48,828 nucleotides of DNA from Methanofollis sp. (GTDB lineage: Archaea; Halobacteriota; Methanomicrobia; Methanomicrobiales; Methanofollaceae): NCBI GenBank assembly GCA_030156225.1, contig JASGMW010000003.1:1-48828 (forward strand), written 5' to 3'. Both the position numbers and the translations under genes were made by a program. This document shows positions 7,403 through 15,343 of the stretch, piece after piece (positions within the stretch are counted from its first letter, which is position 1; each line of letters starts with the position of its first letter). The notes under the pieces were generated by a model, which made no database searches, had not been told where the DNA came from, and worked only from the letters and a program-made list of their open reading frames with translations.

Positions 7403-7950
7403 GCGATCCGCTCTCCGGTTCGCGCATCGAACGTCACGGCATCTGGGCGGTCGCCGTGCGACCTGACGACATACGTGCCGTTTTCAAGCAGGAGATCGGT
7501 CTCCTGGCCGAGCCCTTCGATCGTCGCCGCATGACGGCGGTACAGGTCGCCGGGCATCACGATCTCGTCGAAGGAAACGGCGTCGTCCGGCAGGGAGCCG
7601 TTCCATCCAAGCCTCGACCAGGACCCGCGCGCATACACGAGCAGGTGCGGCGCACCGTCCTGGCGCACGCCCAGCACCCACGTGCTCGCGTTCGCGGTCG
7701 GGTTCGCCGCAGTCCCGCTCACCATGACGACCTCCATGCCGGTGACGTTTGCCATGCCCTCCCCTGCGAGCACGTCGAGTTCTTCGAGCGCCGTCCCCAG
7801 GTCAGTCCGCGTATCCCCGACCGGCCGGGTGATCTCCTGGATGCCGGCACTGTGCCGGGCAGGCGTCGAGGTGCAGCCGCAGACGCCGGAAAATGCGAGG
7901 ATACAGCAGATCGCCAGAAGTACCGGGAGAAGGGGCTTCATATCAATCAT
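7399..7950 (-). CDS. Predicted lipoprotein, first gene of pilin-like operon
   Basis: 183 residues from ATG 7950, or 180 from the in-frame ATG at 7941 (MKPLLPVLLAICCILAF). A signal peptide is followed by a lipobox-like VCGC at about residues 24-27 (numbered from 7950), so it is probably lipid-anchored on the outer face. The mature part has no recognised domain. It leads a six-gene operon whose genes overlap or nearly touch. The TATA element at 7967-7978 lies so close that the transcript has a leader of only a few bases, which favours 7941 or a leaderless 7950 start. Function unknown. Confidence 0.75.
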   Translation of the reverse strand: MIDMKPLLPVLLAICCILAFSGVCGCTSTPARHSAGIQEITRPVGDTRTDLGTALEELDVLAGEGMANVTGMEVVMVSGTAANPTANASTWVLGVRQDGAPHLLVYARGSWSRLGWNGSLPDDAVSFDEIVMPGDLYRRHAATIEGLGQETDLLLENGTYVVRSHGDRPDAVTFDARTGERIA

Positions 7951-7966
7951 CTTCTTTAGGAAGATT

Positions 7967-7978
7967 CCTATATATAAC
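7967..7978 (-). promoter_or_regulatory. TATA box of pilin-like operon
   Basis: On the minus strand, TCGTTATATATAGGAATC contains a strong archaeal TATA box. Its centre is about 23-32 bases before the two candidate ATGs (7950 and 7941), so transcription should begin at or just before the start codon. Confidence 0.6.
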
Positions 7979-8150
7979 GATCCATTTTCTATTTCCGGGT
8001 CTTCGCCGTTAGAATGGCGTTTTATCTATCTATCGCCGAATCCATGCCGCCGATCCGATCGCACCGGTACGGGTGCCGCCGCACCGGCGATCCCCGCGTG
8101 CCTGTGCCGCGAGGGTAACACTTTTTTCATATCGGGTATCACCATACCGC

Positions 8151-8759
8151 ATGCAACACCCATCGTACGAGGATGCCATCCGCTTCCACGGGCATCTCTG
8201 TCCGGGCATCACCTTCGGGTACCGTGCCGCCGGGATCGCCATGGACAGGACCGGGTCCGTGCGGGCGCCGGACGAAGAACTGATCACCATCGTCGAGAAC
8301 GACGCCTGCGGCGTGGACGCCTTCCAGGTCGTCACCGGCTGCACCGTCGGGAAGGGAAACCTCATCCTCCGCGACCTCGGCAAGAACGCCTGGACCCTCA
8401 TCAACCGCACCACCGGAAAGGCCGTCAGGATCACGACGCGGCCGGCCTTCTCCATCGACGCGATCGACCCGGATTTCCTGCCGCTGCGGGAGCGGGCGCA
8501 CGGCGACGACGCGACCCCGGAGGACAGAACCGCCTACGAAGAGCATCTCCACGCCGTCTGCAACGAGATCCTGACCAGACCGGCCGACGAGATCTTTTCG
8601 ATCAGTGAGGTGCAGCCCGCGGTTCCGGAGAAGGCGCGGATCTTCAGGTCCCGGATCTGCGCCATCTGCGGCGAGGCGGTCGCCGAGTCCAGAGTGCGCA
8701 TGAAAGACGGCCGGATCGTCTGCATCCCCTGTGCAGGAGAATATACGCGGGGCTGGTGA
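8151..8759 (+). CDS. FmdE-family protein with C-terminal zinc ribbon
   Basis: 202 residues. It matches the formylmethanofuran dehydrogenase subunit E (FmdE/FwdE) family: FHGHLCPGITFGYRAA near residue 12 (the conserved His-Cys region) and NDACGVDAFQVVTGCTVGKG near residue 49. The C-terminus holds a zinc ribbon, CAICGE with a second pair in CIPCAGEY, as in the longer FmdE members. The family is linked to molybdo/tungsto-formylmethanofuran dehydrogenase by name, but the gene stands alone here, far from any fwd/fmd catalytic genes, so its partner is open. The ATG at 8151 is chosen because the family homology starts there; a TATA-like TTTTTTCATATC about 20-25 bases upstream suggests a leaderless message. 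Confidence 0.88.
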   Translation: MQHPSYEDAIRFHGHLCPGITFGYRAAGIAMDRTGSVRAPDEELITIVENDACGVDAFQVVTGCTVGKGNLILRDLGKNAWTLINRTTGKAVRITTRPAFSIDAIDPDFLPLRERAHGDDATPEDRTAYEEHLHAVCNEILTRPADEIFSISEVQPAVPEKARIFRSRICAICGEAVAESRVRMKDGRIVCIPCAGEYTRGW

Positions 8760-8800
8760 CGGGTCCTCTCCGTCTCCTGAATGCTGTTCTCGAAAAAAAG

Positions 8801-10072
8801 TTATTCCTTTTTCCCCTCGCCGAGGGTATGTATCACAAGCCCGGACAGGAGTTTCGGCTCGAACCAGGTCGACTTCGGGGGCATGACTCCGCCCTCGTCG
8901 GCGATGCCCATCACCGTCTCCACGTCGACGGGCTGCATCGAAAACGCCACGGCGAACTCCCCGGAGTCCACCCTCTTCTCCAGATCGGCAAGAGGCCTCG
9001 CCCCGCCGAGATACTGGAGACGCACGTCGCCGCGCGGATCGGTGATCCCGAGCATCCCTTCGAGCACCGTTTTCTGGAGGAACGAGACGTCCAGGGAACC
9101 GATGACGTCTCCGGGGTCCTCGACCCGGGAAGAGAGTTCGTACCACGCCCCGCCGAGGTACATGTGGACGACATGCAGACCCCCGGCCTCCCTGAGGGGC
9201 GGCACCCTGAAGACCGTATCGTCGATCTCGCCGTACGGCCTGACGTCGAAACGCTCCCTCAGGGCCGCGAGGAACGACGCCGCGGTATACGCACCGAGAT
9301 CGGCGACGAGGCGGGAATACCCGTGGATCTTCACCCGTTTGTGGGCGAAGAGGATCGCCATGAACCGGCCGTCCTCCGGTTCGTAGGTCCCGGCCTTCCG
9401 CCGCTCCCCGGCGATCGTGACCGCGGACTTCGCACGATGATGGCCGTCGGCGATGTACGCCGCCGGCACCCTGGCGAAGAGCGCCTCGATGTGGGCGAGG
9501 CGGACCCGGTCGGTGATCCTGAACAGTTCGTGGACGTCGCCCTGCCCGGTCTTGACCACCGCGTCGGGCTCGCCTTCCGGAAGGATCGACTCGATGTAGC
9601 CGAAGATGTCGCCCTCGTCCGGATACAGCACGACCACCAGTCCGGTGTTGGCGTTCGTAGCCTCGATGTGCCTGGTCCGGTCCCGCTCCTTGTCGTAACG
9701 GGTGTGCTCGTGCTTCCTGACGACATCGTCGATGTAGTCGTCCACGTCCAGGCAGGCGACGAGGCCGAGGTAAAGGCTGCCCCCCTGCTTCACCCGGTAG
9801 AGGTACATCGACGGGGCGTCGTCGCGCCGCAGGATCCCCTGCTCCTGCATCTCCTGAAAGTGCTCCCGCGCCTGCACGTAGATCTGCTCGTCGTCCGCGG
9901 GAAGGTCCGGCAGCAGCGCATCGGTACGGCTGACCCGAAGAAACGAAAGCGGATTCTGTCTGATGATTTCCGCCGCCTCGTCTGCCGTCACCACGTCGTA
10001 CGGCACCGAGGCGATCCGCGCGGCATAGGCGCGTTCAGGCCTGAGCCCTGTAAACCGGTATATCTTCACCAT
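8801..10072 (-). CDS. DUF1015 family protein
   Basis: 423 residues from ATG 10072; a GTG three codons upstream is the alternative. Recognised as DUF1015 by its N-terminus (RPERAYAARIASVPYDVV), by NPLSFLRVSRTD, by the charged KHEHTRYDKERDRTRHIEA block near residue 120, and by YIADGHHRAKSA near residue 210, which is the family's hallmark. Family members are soluble and have been discussed as kinase- or phosphatase-like enzymes of serine metabolism; the activity here is not established. A TATA-like ATCATATATTG at about 10117-10128 precedes the gene. It converges on the FmdE-like gene with T-rich sequence between them. Confidence 0.88.
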   Translation of the reverse strand: MVKIYRFTGLRPERAYAARIASVPYDVVTADEAAEIIRQNPLSFLRVSRTDALLPDLPADDEQIYVQAREHFQEMQEQGILRRDDAPSMYLYRVKQGGSLYLGLVACLDVDDYIDDVVRKHEHTRYDKERDRTRHIEATNANTGLVVVLYPDEGDIFGYIESILPEGEPDAVVKTGQGDVHELFRITDRVRLAHIEALFARVPAAYIADGHHRAKSAVTIAGERRKAGTYEPEDGRFMAILFAHKRVKIHGYSRLVADLGAYTAASFLAALRERFDVRPYGEIDDTVFRVPPLREAGGLHVVHMYLGGAWYELSSRVEDPGDVIGSLDVSFLQKTVLEGMLGITDPRGDVRLQYLGGARPLADLEKRVDSGEFAVAFSMQPVDVETVMGIADEGGVMPPKSTWFEPKLLSGLVIHTLGEGKKE

Positions 10073-10151
10073 GAGGATCACATACCATGTATGCGGGTAG
10101 TAGTTTCGTCGGAGTCAATATATGATCTCCCGCGGAAATAGATGAGAAGAG

Positions 10152-10616
10152 ATGGCAGAGCCGGGGTTTTTGCTTCGAAAGGCGATGGCGGAAGATGTTC
10201 CGGCGATCGCCGCCATCGAGAAGGAGTCCTTCGTCGACCCCTGGAACGAGGAGATCTTTCAGCAGGCACTCGATTACTGGGCCGACTCGTTCTTTGTTGC
10301 GATTGTCGACGGCAGGGTCGCCGGGTTCATCGTTGGCGGGCTTGAAAATACGGGCGAGGCGATCTACGGACATATCTGCAATTTCGCGGTCGGAAAAGCG
10401 TTTCGGAAGCGGGGCATCGGGATGCTCCTCGTCCGCCGGGCCGAGCAGCAGTTCGCCATCCACCTTGCCGAAGGGGTGCAGCTCGAGGTCAGGGTCTCCA
10501 ACACGCCTGCGCAGGCGTTCTACCGGAAAAAAGGTTATGAACCGGTCTTCACCGTCGGCGGCTACTATGCCAACGGCGAGGACGCCCTGGTGATGATGAA
10601 GTGGTTCAGGTTCTAA
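10152..10616 (+). CDS. rimI: GNAT N-acetyltransferase, RimI-like
   Basis: 154 residues. GNAT fold with the acetyl-CoA loop VGKAFRKRGIGMLLVRRAEQ near residue 78 (the R-x-x-G-x-G/A region) and the closing NTPAQAFYRKKGYEPV near residue 117, which is typical of RimI. It probably acetylates protein N-termini, as archaeal RimI/Ard1 proteins do. The start ATG 10152 is preceded by GATGAGAAGAG. The stop overlaps the stop of the convergent hmgA gene by four bases, so there is no terminator between them. Confidence 0.85.
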   Translation: MAEPGFLLRKAMAEDVPAIAAIEKESFVDPWNEEIFQQALDYWADSFFVAIVDGRVAGFIVGGLENTGEAIYGHICNFAVGKAFRKRGIGMLLVRRAEQQFAIHLAEGVQLEVRVSNTPAQAFYRKKGYEPVFTVGGYYANGEDALVMMKWFRF

Positions 10617-11824
10617 CCCCTGCCGAGTTCTTTGTGGGCCCGGGCGAGGTGGTGTGCGGCGAGGGCGCCGAGCAGGGAGAGCTCGCCGGCGAGCACCCCG
10701 GCCGCGACGATCTCGGCGAAGGCCTTTGCGTTCGCCCCTTCGGGCTCGCCGCCGCCGGCGACGCCGAGGAGGGAGAGGCAGGCCGCCTGCGTGTCGATCA
10801 CGGTGCCGGCGCCGACGGTGCCGACCTGCACCGCTGGAAGGGTGACGGCGACATATGCGCCGCCGTCGTCCGTCGCCTCGATGGTGGTGATGCAGCTGCT
10901 CCCCTCGACGACGTGGGCGATGTCCTGTCCGCAGGCGAGGTACAGGGCGGCAATGATGTTTGCGGCGTGGGCATTGGAGCCGAGGGCGCCGGCCCGCACT
11001 GATCCGATCAGGTTTTTGCGGTAGTTGACCTCGGCGAGGGTTCTGGCGTCGGTCTTGAGGACCGTCTCTATCAGGTCGTTGCTCAGATGCACCCCGGCGA
11101 CGACGCTCCTGCCCCTGCCCTCGATCATGTTGATGGCGGCGGGCTTTTTGTCGGTGCACATGTTGCCGGAGAGGGCGATGAACCGCGCCCCGGTCACCGC
11201 TTCGACGAGGTTGGCGATCTCGGCGGTGGCGATCGTCACCATGTTCATGCCCATGGCGTCTTTGGTGTCATAGGCGCAGCGGAGGAAGACGTTCGTCCCG
11301 ACGATATAGGGGGTGATCGAGAGCAGTTTTCCCCGGGAGGTGGTCAGTTCGGCCGCTGCGGCGAGTTTTGCCGTGTTGGCGACGGCCCAGTCGGCGATCT
11401 CCCGGGCGTGCACGATGTCCCGGGCGGCGAAGACCGGGGCGCGGGTCATGCCGTCCTTGATGATCCTGACGTCGGCCCCGCCGGCCTTCGTGATCGCCGA
11501 GCAGCCGCGGTTGGCCGAGGCCACGAGCGCTCCTTCGGTCGTTGCGAGCGGGAGCCAGTACGTCCCCCGTGCGTATTCGCCCTTCACCGCCAGGGGGCCG
11601 GCGACCCCGACCGGCACCTGGACGGCGCCGATCATGTTCTCGATGTTCCGTTTCACCACCCGGTCGATCCCGATGGAGTAGGTCCCGAGGGCTGCAAGGT
11701 CGGCGCCGGTCTCCCCCTCGACGTACGCACGCCTGACCCGGACCGCCTCGTCGGGCGGCATCTCCTTTTCCAGGTCATAGAGTTTGAGGGTGCCATTTTT
11801 TAGTTTTGCGAGTGGATCATCCAT
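10613..11824 (-). CDS. hmgA: 3-hydroxy-3-methylglutaryl-CoA reductase (class I)
   Basis: 403 residues. NADPH-dependent reduction of HMG-CoA to mevalonate, the committed step toward archaeal isoprenoid ether lipids. Signatures are clear: ENMIGAVQVPVGVAGPLAV (catalytic Glu), ATTEGALVASANRGC, SGNMCTDKKPAAINMIEGRG (catalytic Lys), CGQDIAHVVEG (catalytic Asp), GTVGAGT, and a C-terminal AAHHLARAHKEL (catalytic His). The start is ATG 11822-11824; longer readings have no family character. The divergent neighbour starts only 30 bases away, so at least one promoter must lie inside the neighbouring reading frame. Confidence 0.96.
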   Translation of the reverse strand: MDDPLAKLKNGTLKLYDLEKEMPPDEAVRVRRAYVEGETGADLAALGTYSIGIDRVVKRNIENMIGAVQVPVGVAGPLAVKGEYARGTYWLPLATTEGALVASANRGCSAITKAGGADVRIIKDGMTRAPVFAARDIVHAREIADWAVANTAKLAAAAELTTSRGKLLSITPYIVGTNVFLRCAYDTKDAMGMNMVTIATAEIANLVEAVTGARFIALSGNMCTDKKPAAINMIEGRGRSVVAGVHLSNDLIETVLKTDARTLAEVNYRKNLIGSVRAGALGSNAHAANIIAALYLACGQDIAHVVEGSSCITTIEATDDGGAYVAVTLPAVQVGTVGAGTVIDTQAACLSLLGVAGGGEPEGANAKAFAEIVAAGVLAGELSLLGALAAHHLARAHKELGRG

Positions 11825-11854
11825 GAGAATACTGGTGGGAGAACCGGGATAAAG

Positions 11855-12778
11855 ATGCATGGTGAAGGCGACGAACGCTGGGCGCTCAGGGTGGACCGGA
11901 GGCGTGCTGAGGAGACGAGGCAGGCTCTGATCGGCCGCGGCCTGCTGGACAGGGAGCACCGGCCGCGGTCCGAGGGGGAGAGCCTGCTCCTGCCGCTGAC
12001 CGCCGAGGTCCCCGGGGCGGAGCCGGCAATTTTTGTCCCGTTTCCGCAGCGGGATGACCTGGCGCGCCACGAACTCGTGGGAGGGATCGCGATCATGCAG
12101 GAGGAGGACCGGGCCGCCGCCGAAACGATCCTGGCGTCCCGCCCGTCCCTTCATACAGTGGTGTTCCCGACCGGGCCGGTGGCGGGGGAGTTTCGGACCC
12201 GCGAGTTCCGCGTCCTCGCCGGGGAGCCGACCACCCGGACGGTCGTCACCGAGCATGGCCACCGGTTTGCGGTCGATCTTGCGCACGCATATTTTTCCGC
12301 CCGCCTCTCCACCGAGCGGCAGCGGGTGCGTTCGATGATGGCTGCGGGGGAGCGGGTTTGCGACATGTTCGCAGGGGTGGGGCCGTTTGCGATCTCCCTT
12401 GCCGGCGGCGCTTCTCTCGTCGTCGCCGCCGATCTCAATCCGGCGGCGGTGTCGCTGATGTGCGAGAACATCCGGATGAACCGGTGCAGGAACGTCCTGC
12501 CCGTCCTCGCCGACGCGGCCCATCTGCCGGGCGTCTTCTCCCGCACCTTCGACCGGGTGGTGATGAACCTGCCGATGGAGTCGGCGCATTTTCTTCGGGC
12601 GGCGTTCGCCCTCTGCCGCCCGGGCGGGACGATCCACTATTACGCCCTCCAGGAGGATGAAGGGGCGTATCTGGATCTCATCGGGACGTTTCCGGCGGCG
12701 GCGGTCGCCGAGCGGCGGGTGCGGAGTTATTCGCCGGGCGAGTGGCACGCGGTGTACGATATCGCGGTGGGGGAGTGA
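11855..12778 (+). CDS. trm5: tRNA (guanine37-N1)-methyltransferase, Trm5-like
   Basis: 307 residues. SAM-dependent methyltransferase of the Trm5/TYW2 type, which forms m1G37 in tRNA and prevents frameshifting. Seen in the sequence: a FPTGPVAGEFRTREFRVLAG linker, TVVTEHGHRFAVDLAHAYFS (the conserved pre-motif), SAM-binding motif DMFAGVGPFAISLA near residue 169, acidic motif ADLNPAAVSLMCENI, and the NLP motif in VVMNLPMESAHF near residue 228. It is somewhat shorter than many Trm5 proteins at the N-terminus but the catalytic domain is complete. TYW2-like aminocarboxypropyl transfer cannot be excluded, though NLP favours Trm5. It is divergent from hmgA with a 30-base gap. Confidence 0.9.
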   Translation: MHGEGDERWALRVDRRRAEETRQALIGRGLLDREHRPRSEGESLLLPLTAEVPGAEPAIFVPFPQRDDLARHELVGGIAIMQEEDRAAAETILASRPSLHTVVFPTGPVAGEFRTREFRVLAGEPTTRTVVTEHGHRFAVDLAHAYFSARLSTERQRVRSMMAAGERVCDMFAGVGPFAISLAGGASLVVAADLNPAAVSLMCENIRMNRCRNVLPVLADAAHLPGVFSRTFDRVVMNLPMESAHFLRAAFALCRPGGTIHYYALQEDEGAYLDLIGTFPAAAVAERRVRSYSPGEWHAVYDIAVGE

Positions 12779-12823
12779 GGGGCCTCGGGGCGGTCTGAGT
12801 TGAGATCCCCTGTGGTGACGACG

Positions 12824-12994
12824 ATGAAACAGATTTTCTGTCTTGTGGTTGTGTGCGTGCCGGTAGCGATGGTGCCGTCGGCGGCGGTGGATGCAGATTT
12901 CACCGGATCGGCCCCTCATGGCGTTGCTGCATCAGCCGCACCACCCCCGTACCCGGCTGCATTCCAACCGCACGCTCAAATAAAAACATTTTAA
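12824..12994 (+). CDS. Possible small secreted peptide or gene remnant
   Basis: A 56-codon frame starts at ATG 12824 with a GGTGAC Shine-Dalgarno-like site five bases upstream and reads MKQIFCLVVVCVPVAMVPSA, a plausible signal peptide, followed by an Ala/Pro-rich tail with no recognised fold. The end overlaps the TATA region of the next gene. It may be a real short secreted peptide or the surviving 5' end of a lost secreted protein; the compositionally plain tail favours the second. Confidence 0.3.
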   Translation: MKQIFCLVVVCVPVAMVPSAAVDADFTGSAPHGVAASAAPPPYPAAFQPHAQIKTF

Positions 12995-12997
12995 TAC
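12989..12997 (+). promoter_or_regulatory. TATA box of C69 peptidase gene
   Basis: TTTTAATAC lies with its centre about 27 bases before ATG 13020, and no Shine-Dalgarno precedes that ATG. Transcription should start within a few bases of the ATG, giving a leaderless message. Confidence 0.55.
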
Positions 12998-13019
12998 CTC
13001 TCTTCTGTTTATCTTTCGC

Positions 13020-14834
13020 ATGAATACGTCATTGTCCAGGAAACATTCTGCTCATACGGGAATCTTTCTGGTTCTGGTTATTTTTCTTTTATCTGCACCG
13101 GTATCTGCGTGCACGATCTTTGCGGTGACGCCCGGCGCCTCGGCGGACGGTACGATGTACGTCGGCCACACCAACGACGGCGTCGGTATGGACTGGCGGC
13201 ACATCGACGATATTACCGTGACCTACATCCCCGCGGCAGACCACGCCCCTGGCGAGAAGAGGCCGATCTTCTTCGACCCCAACAGCGGATCTGACGCTGC
13301 TGGAAACAAGAGCGGAAACACTTCCGAATGGGTCATCGGGTATATCGATCAGGTGCCGCACACGTACGGCTACTACACCTCTTCCTACGGCATGATGAAC
13401 GAGCACCAGCTGTTAAGCGCCGAGTGCACCGACTACGCCAAAATCGAACTCGACGCAGAGGAGGGAACAAGGATCTTCTACTCGTCTGAACTATCAAATG
13501 TAGCGCTCGAACGCTGCAAAACCGCACGGGAAGCCGTTGAACTGGTCGGCAACCTCATCGAAACCCATGGCTACTACGGAACCGGTGAAACGCTCATTTT
13601 CGCCGATCCTGAGGAAGCATGGGTCATCGAGATGTGCTCCAGCCCGGCAGGCGTCGGCGGTCTCTGGGCCGCGCAGAAGATACCGGACGGCGGGGTTTTC
13701 GTTGCCGGAAACGAGTTCAGGATCCGCAACGTCCCGGAGGGAGACACCGACATGCTGTACGCGAGCGATCTCTTCAACATCGCAGAGGACTACGGGCTCT
13801 GGTCCCCCTCCGAAGGAACCTTCGACTGGCTGGAGGCGACAAGCTACGGCGAATACTCCCATCCCTACTACTCGATCATGAGGGTCTGGAGCATCCAGAA
13901 CAGACTTGCCCCCTCGCTTGAACTGAGCCCGTACGTTGCGGATTCGTATACGCGCGATCTGCCGTTCACGATCAAGCCCGACGAAAAGGTCAATCTCACC
14001 ACCGCATTGTCTCTCTTCAGAGACCACTATGAGGGAACGGCATTCGATCTAACCGCAGGCATCGCTGCCGGTCCGTTCGGCAATCCGTACCGTGATCTCG
14101 GGCCGGCCGATGCGCACACCGATTTCCAGAACGAATCGCTCATCGAAGTGCGTGCAGGCGCAAACCCGCGGCCGGTCTCCGCGATATTCTGCAGTTACAG
14201 TTATGTCGCAGAGGCGCGATCCGATCTCCCTGACCCGGTCGGCGGCGTGCTCTGGTTCGGTCCTGCGGTGGCGTATGAAACGGTGTACGCACCGATCTAC
14301 GCCGGGTCAGAGAATATTTCGAACTCCTACACGATCGGCAGGAGAACGGTGTACGACCCGGATGCCGCCTACTGGACATTTGATTTCGTCACGAACTGGG
14401 CGATGCTCCGCTACGATACGATGATCGAGGACATTCGGGCGAAGCAGGTCGAGCTGGAATCAGGCTCGATTGCGCAGGTGCAGCAGGTCGACGCAACGGC
14501 GGCCGGCCTCATTGCACAGGGAGATGAAGCCGGTGCACGACGTCTTCTTACCAGCTTCACTGTTGCGAGGGGCGACGAGATCATCGACGAATGGCACGAT
14601 CTGGCAGGGATGCTTGTTGTGAAGTATTCGAACGGCATGATCACCGATCCTGAAACAGAGGACGTGGATGAGAAAGGCTATCCTGGATGGTGGTATCAGG
14701 CGGCCGATTATCAATATGGTCCGAGGGTCTATGCACTCGATCAGCTCCGCGCGACAGAAGGCCTGAACTACACGGGCAAAAATGTGTGGGTGCCGATAAA
14801 CGCCTCGTTTGAAGAAATTCTGGAACTGATCTGA
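13020..14834 (+). CDS. Secreted C69 family dipeptidase-like Ntn hydrolase
   Basis: 604 residues. A signal peptide (hydrophobic residues about 14-30) ends APVSACTIFAV; the Cys at about residue 31 begins the mature protein and is the N-terminal nucleophile expected of the C69 (PepD-like) Ntn hydrolases. Family features follow: GTMYVGHTNDGVGMDW, EWVIGYIDQVPHTYGYYTSS, GMMNEHQL, AREAVELVGNLIE, then FADPEEAWVIEM. The C-terminal ~200 residues match the rest of the family. It probably cleaves dipeptides outside the cell, which is unusual for an autotrophic methanogen. No terminal membrane anchor is visible, so it is secreted or held by partners. It stands alone, with its own promoter and a T-run after it. 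Confidence 0.9.
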   Translation: MNTSLSRKHSAHTGIFLVLVIFLLSAPVSACTIFAVTPGASADGTMYVGHTNDGVGMDWRHIDDITVTYIPAADHAPGEKRPIFFDPNSGSDAAGNKSGNTSEWVIGYIDQVPHTYGYYTSSYGMMNEHQLLSAECTDYAKIELDAEEGTRIFYSSELSNVALERCKTAREAVELVGNLIETHGYYGTGETLIFADPEEAWVIEMCSSPAGVGGLWAAQKIPDGGVFVAGNEFRIRNVPEGDTDMLYASDLFNIAEDYGLWSPSEGTFDWLEATSYGEYSHPYYSIMRVWSIQNRLAPSLELSPYVADSYTRDLPFTIKPDEKVNLTTALSLFRDHYEGTAFDLTAGIAAGPFGNPYRDLGPADAHTDFQNESLIEVRAGANPRPVSAIFCSYSYVAEARSDLPDPVGGVLWFGPAVAYETVYAPIYAGSENISNSYTIGRRTVYDPDAAYWTFDFVTNWAMLRYDTMIEDIRAKQVELESGSIAQVQQVDATAAGLIAQGDEAGARRLLTSFTVARGDEIIDEWHDLAGMLVVKYSNGMITDPETEDVDEKGYPGWWYQAADYQYGPRVYALDQLRATEGLNYTGKNVWVPINASFEEILELI

Positions 14835-14841
14835 ATTATTA

Positions 14842-14848
14842 TTTTTTT
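14842..14848 (+). terminator. T7 run after C69 peptidase
   Basis: ATTATTATTTTTTTG follows the stop codon within eight bases; a T-run of this kind is the usual archaeal intrinsic terminator. Confidence 0.5.
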
Positions 14849-15343
14849 GTTCTGTCGAACTCTGGTTCAGGTCAGGTCGGCGATCAGATATGACGCGTCT
14901 TTTTCCCCCCTGAGAGAGGGAGGGGTTAATCCCCCCTCAGTTCAGGGCCGCGATCTGCCGCACGGCGGTCCTGGTGCTGCTGGTCTCGACAACGTCTGCC
15001 ATGGTGTGTTTCTGCCCGCATGCTCCCGGGCACATGAACGGACACACGCTCCTATTGCTCCGGGAGCCCTCAGCCTGCCTTAACCGCGGGTTCGTTGCCG
15101 TCGCACGGCCAGGGCCGGACATTCAGTCGCATTTTCCGGTACCCGGTGTGTGCATAAGGCGTGCGCGTCCCGCACCGCCGGCGGCACAGACACTACCATA
15201 AGAAATGTTCGGCCCCGTCCAGGGCCATCTTCCGGCTGAACCCACCCGGGATCTCTCCCCCCTCGCAGGGGATCGAGATAGTATTCTACGGCCCGGACAG
15301 AAGGGCTAATCCCCGCGGCCGCACATAACATACTGGAGTTTTT
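14849..15343. other. Gene-free stretch before purE, with a hairpin
   Basis: About 495 bases without a convincing gene. It holds a long GC-rich inverted repeat at 14910-14940 (CTGAG...GGGG-TTAAT-CCCC...CTCAG). A short minus-strand frame ends ACGQKHTMADVVETSSTRTA and stops near 14937; it looks protein-like but has no start context or known family. A purE promoter may lie near 15325-15335 (CACATAACATA). Nothing else is recognisable. Confidence 0.4.

Noticed and set aside
10613-12919. A 768-residue minus-strand frame extending hmgA upstream
   Set aside because: The added 365 residues are antisense to the Trm5-like gene and have no protein character; the hmgA family start is at 11824.
15080-15120. 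Possible tRNA T-arm (GGGTTCG) in the gap before purE
   Set aside because: No acceptor stem, anticodon arm or CCA context can be built around it.
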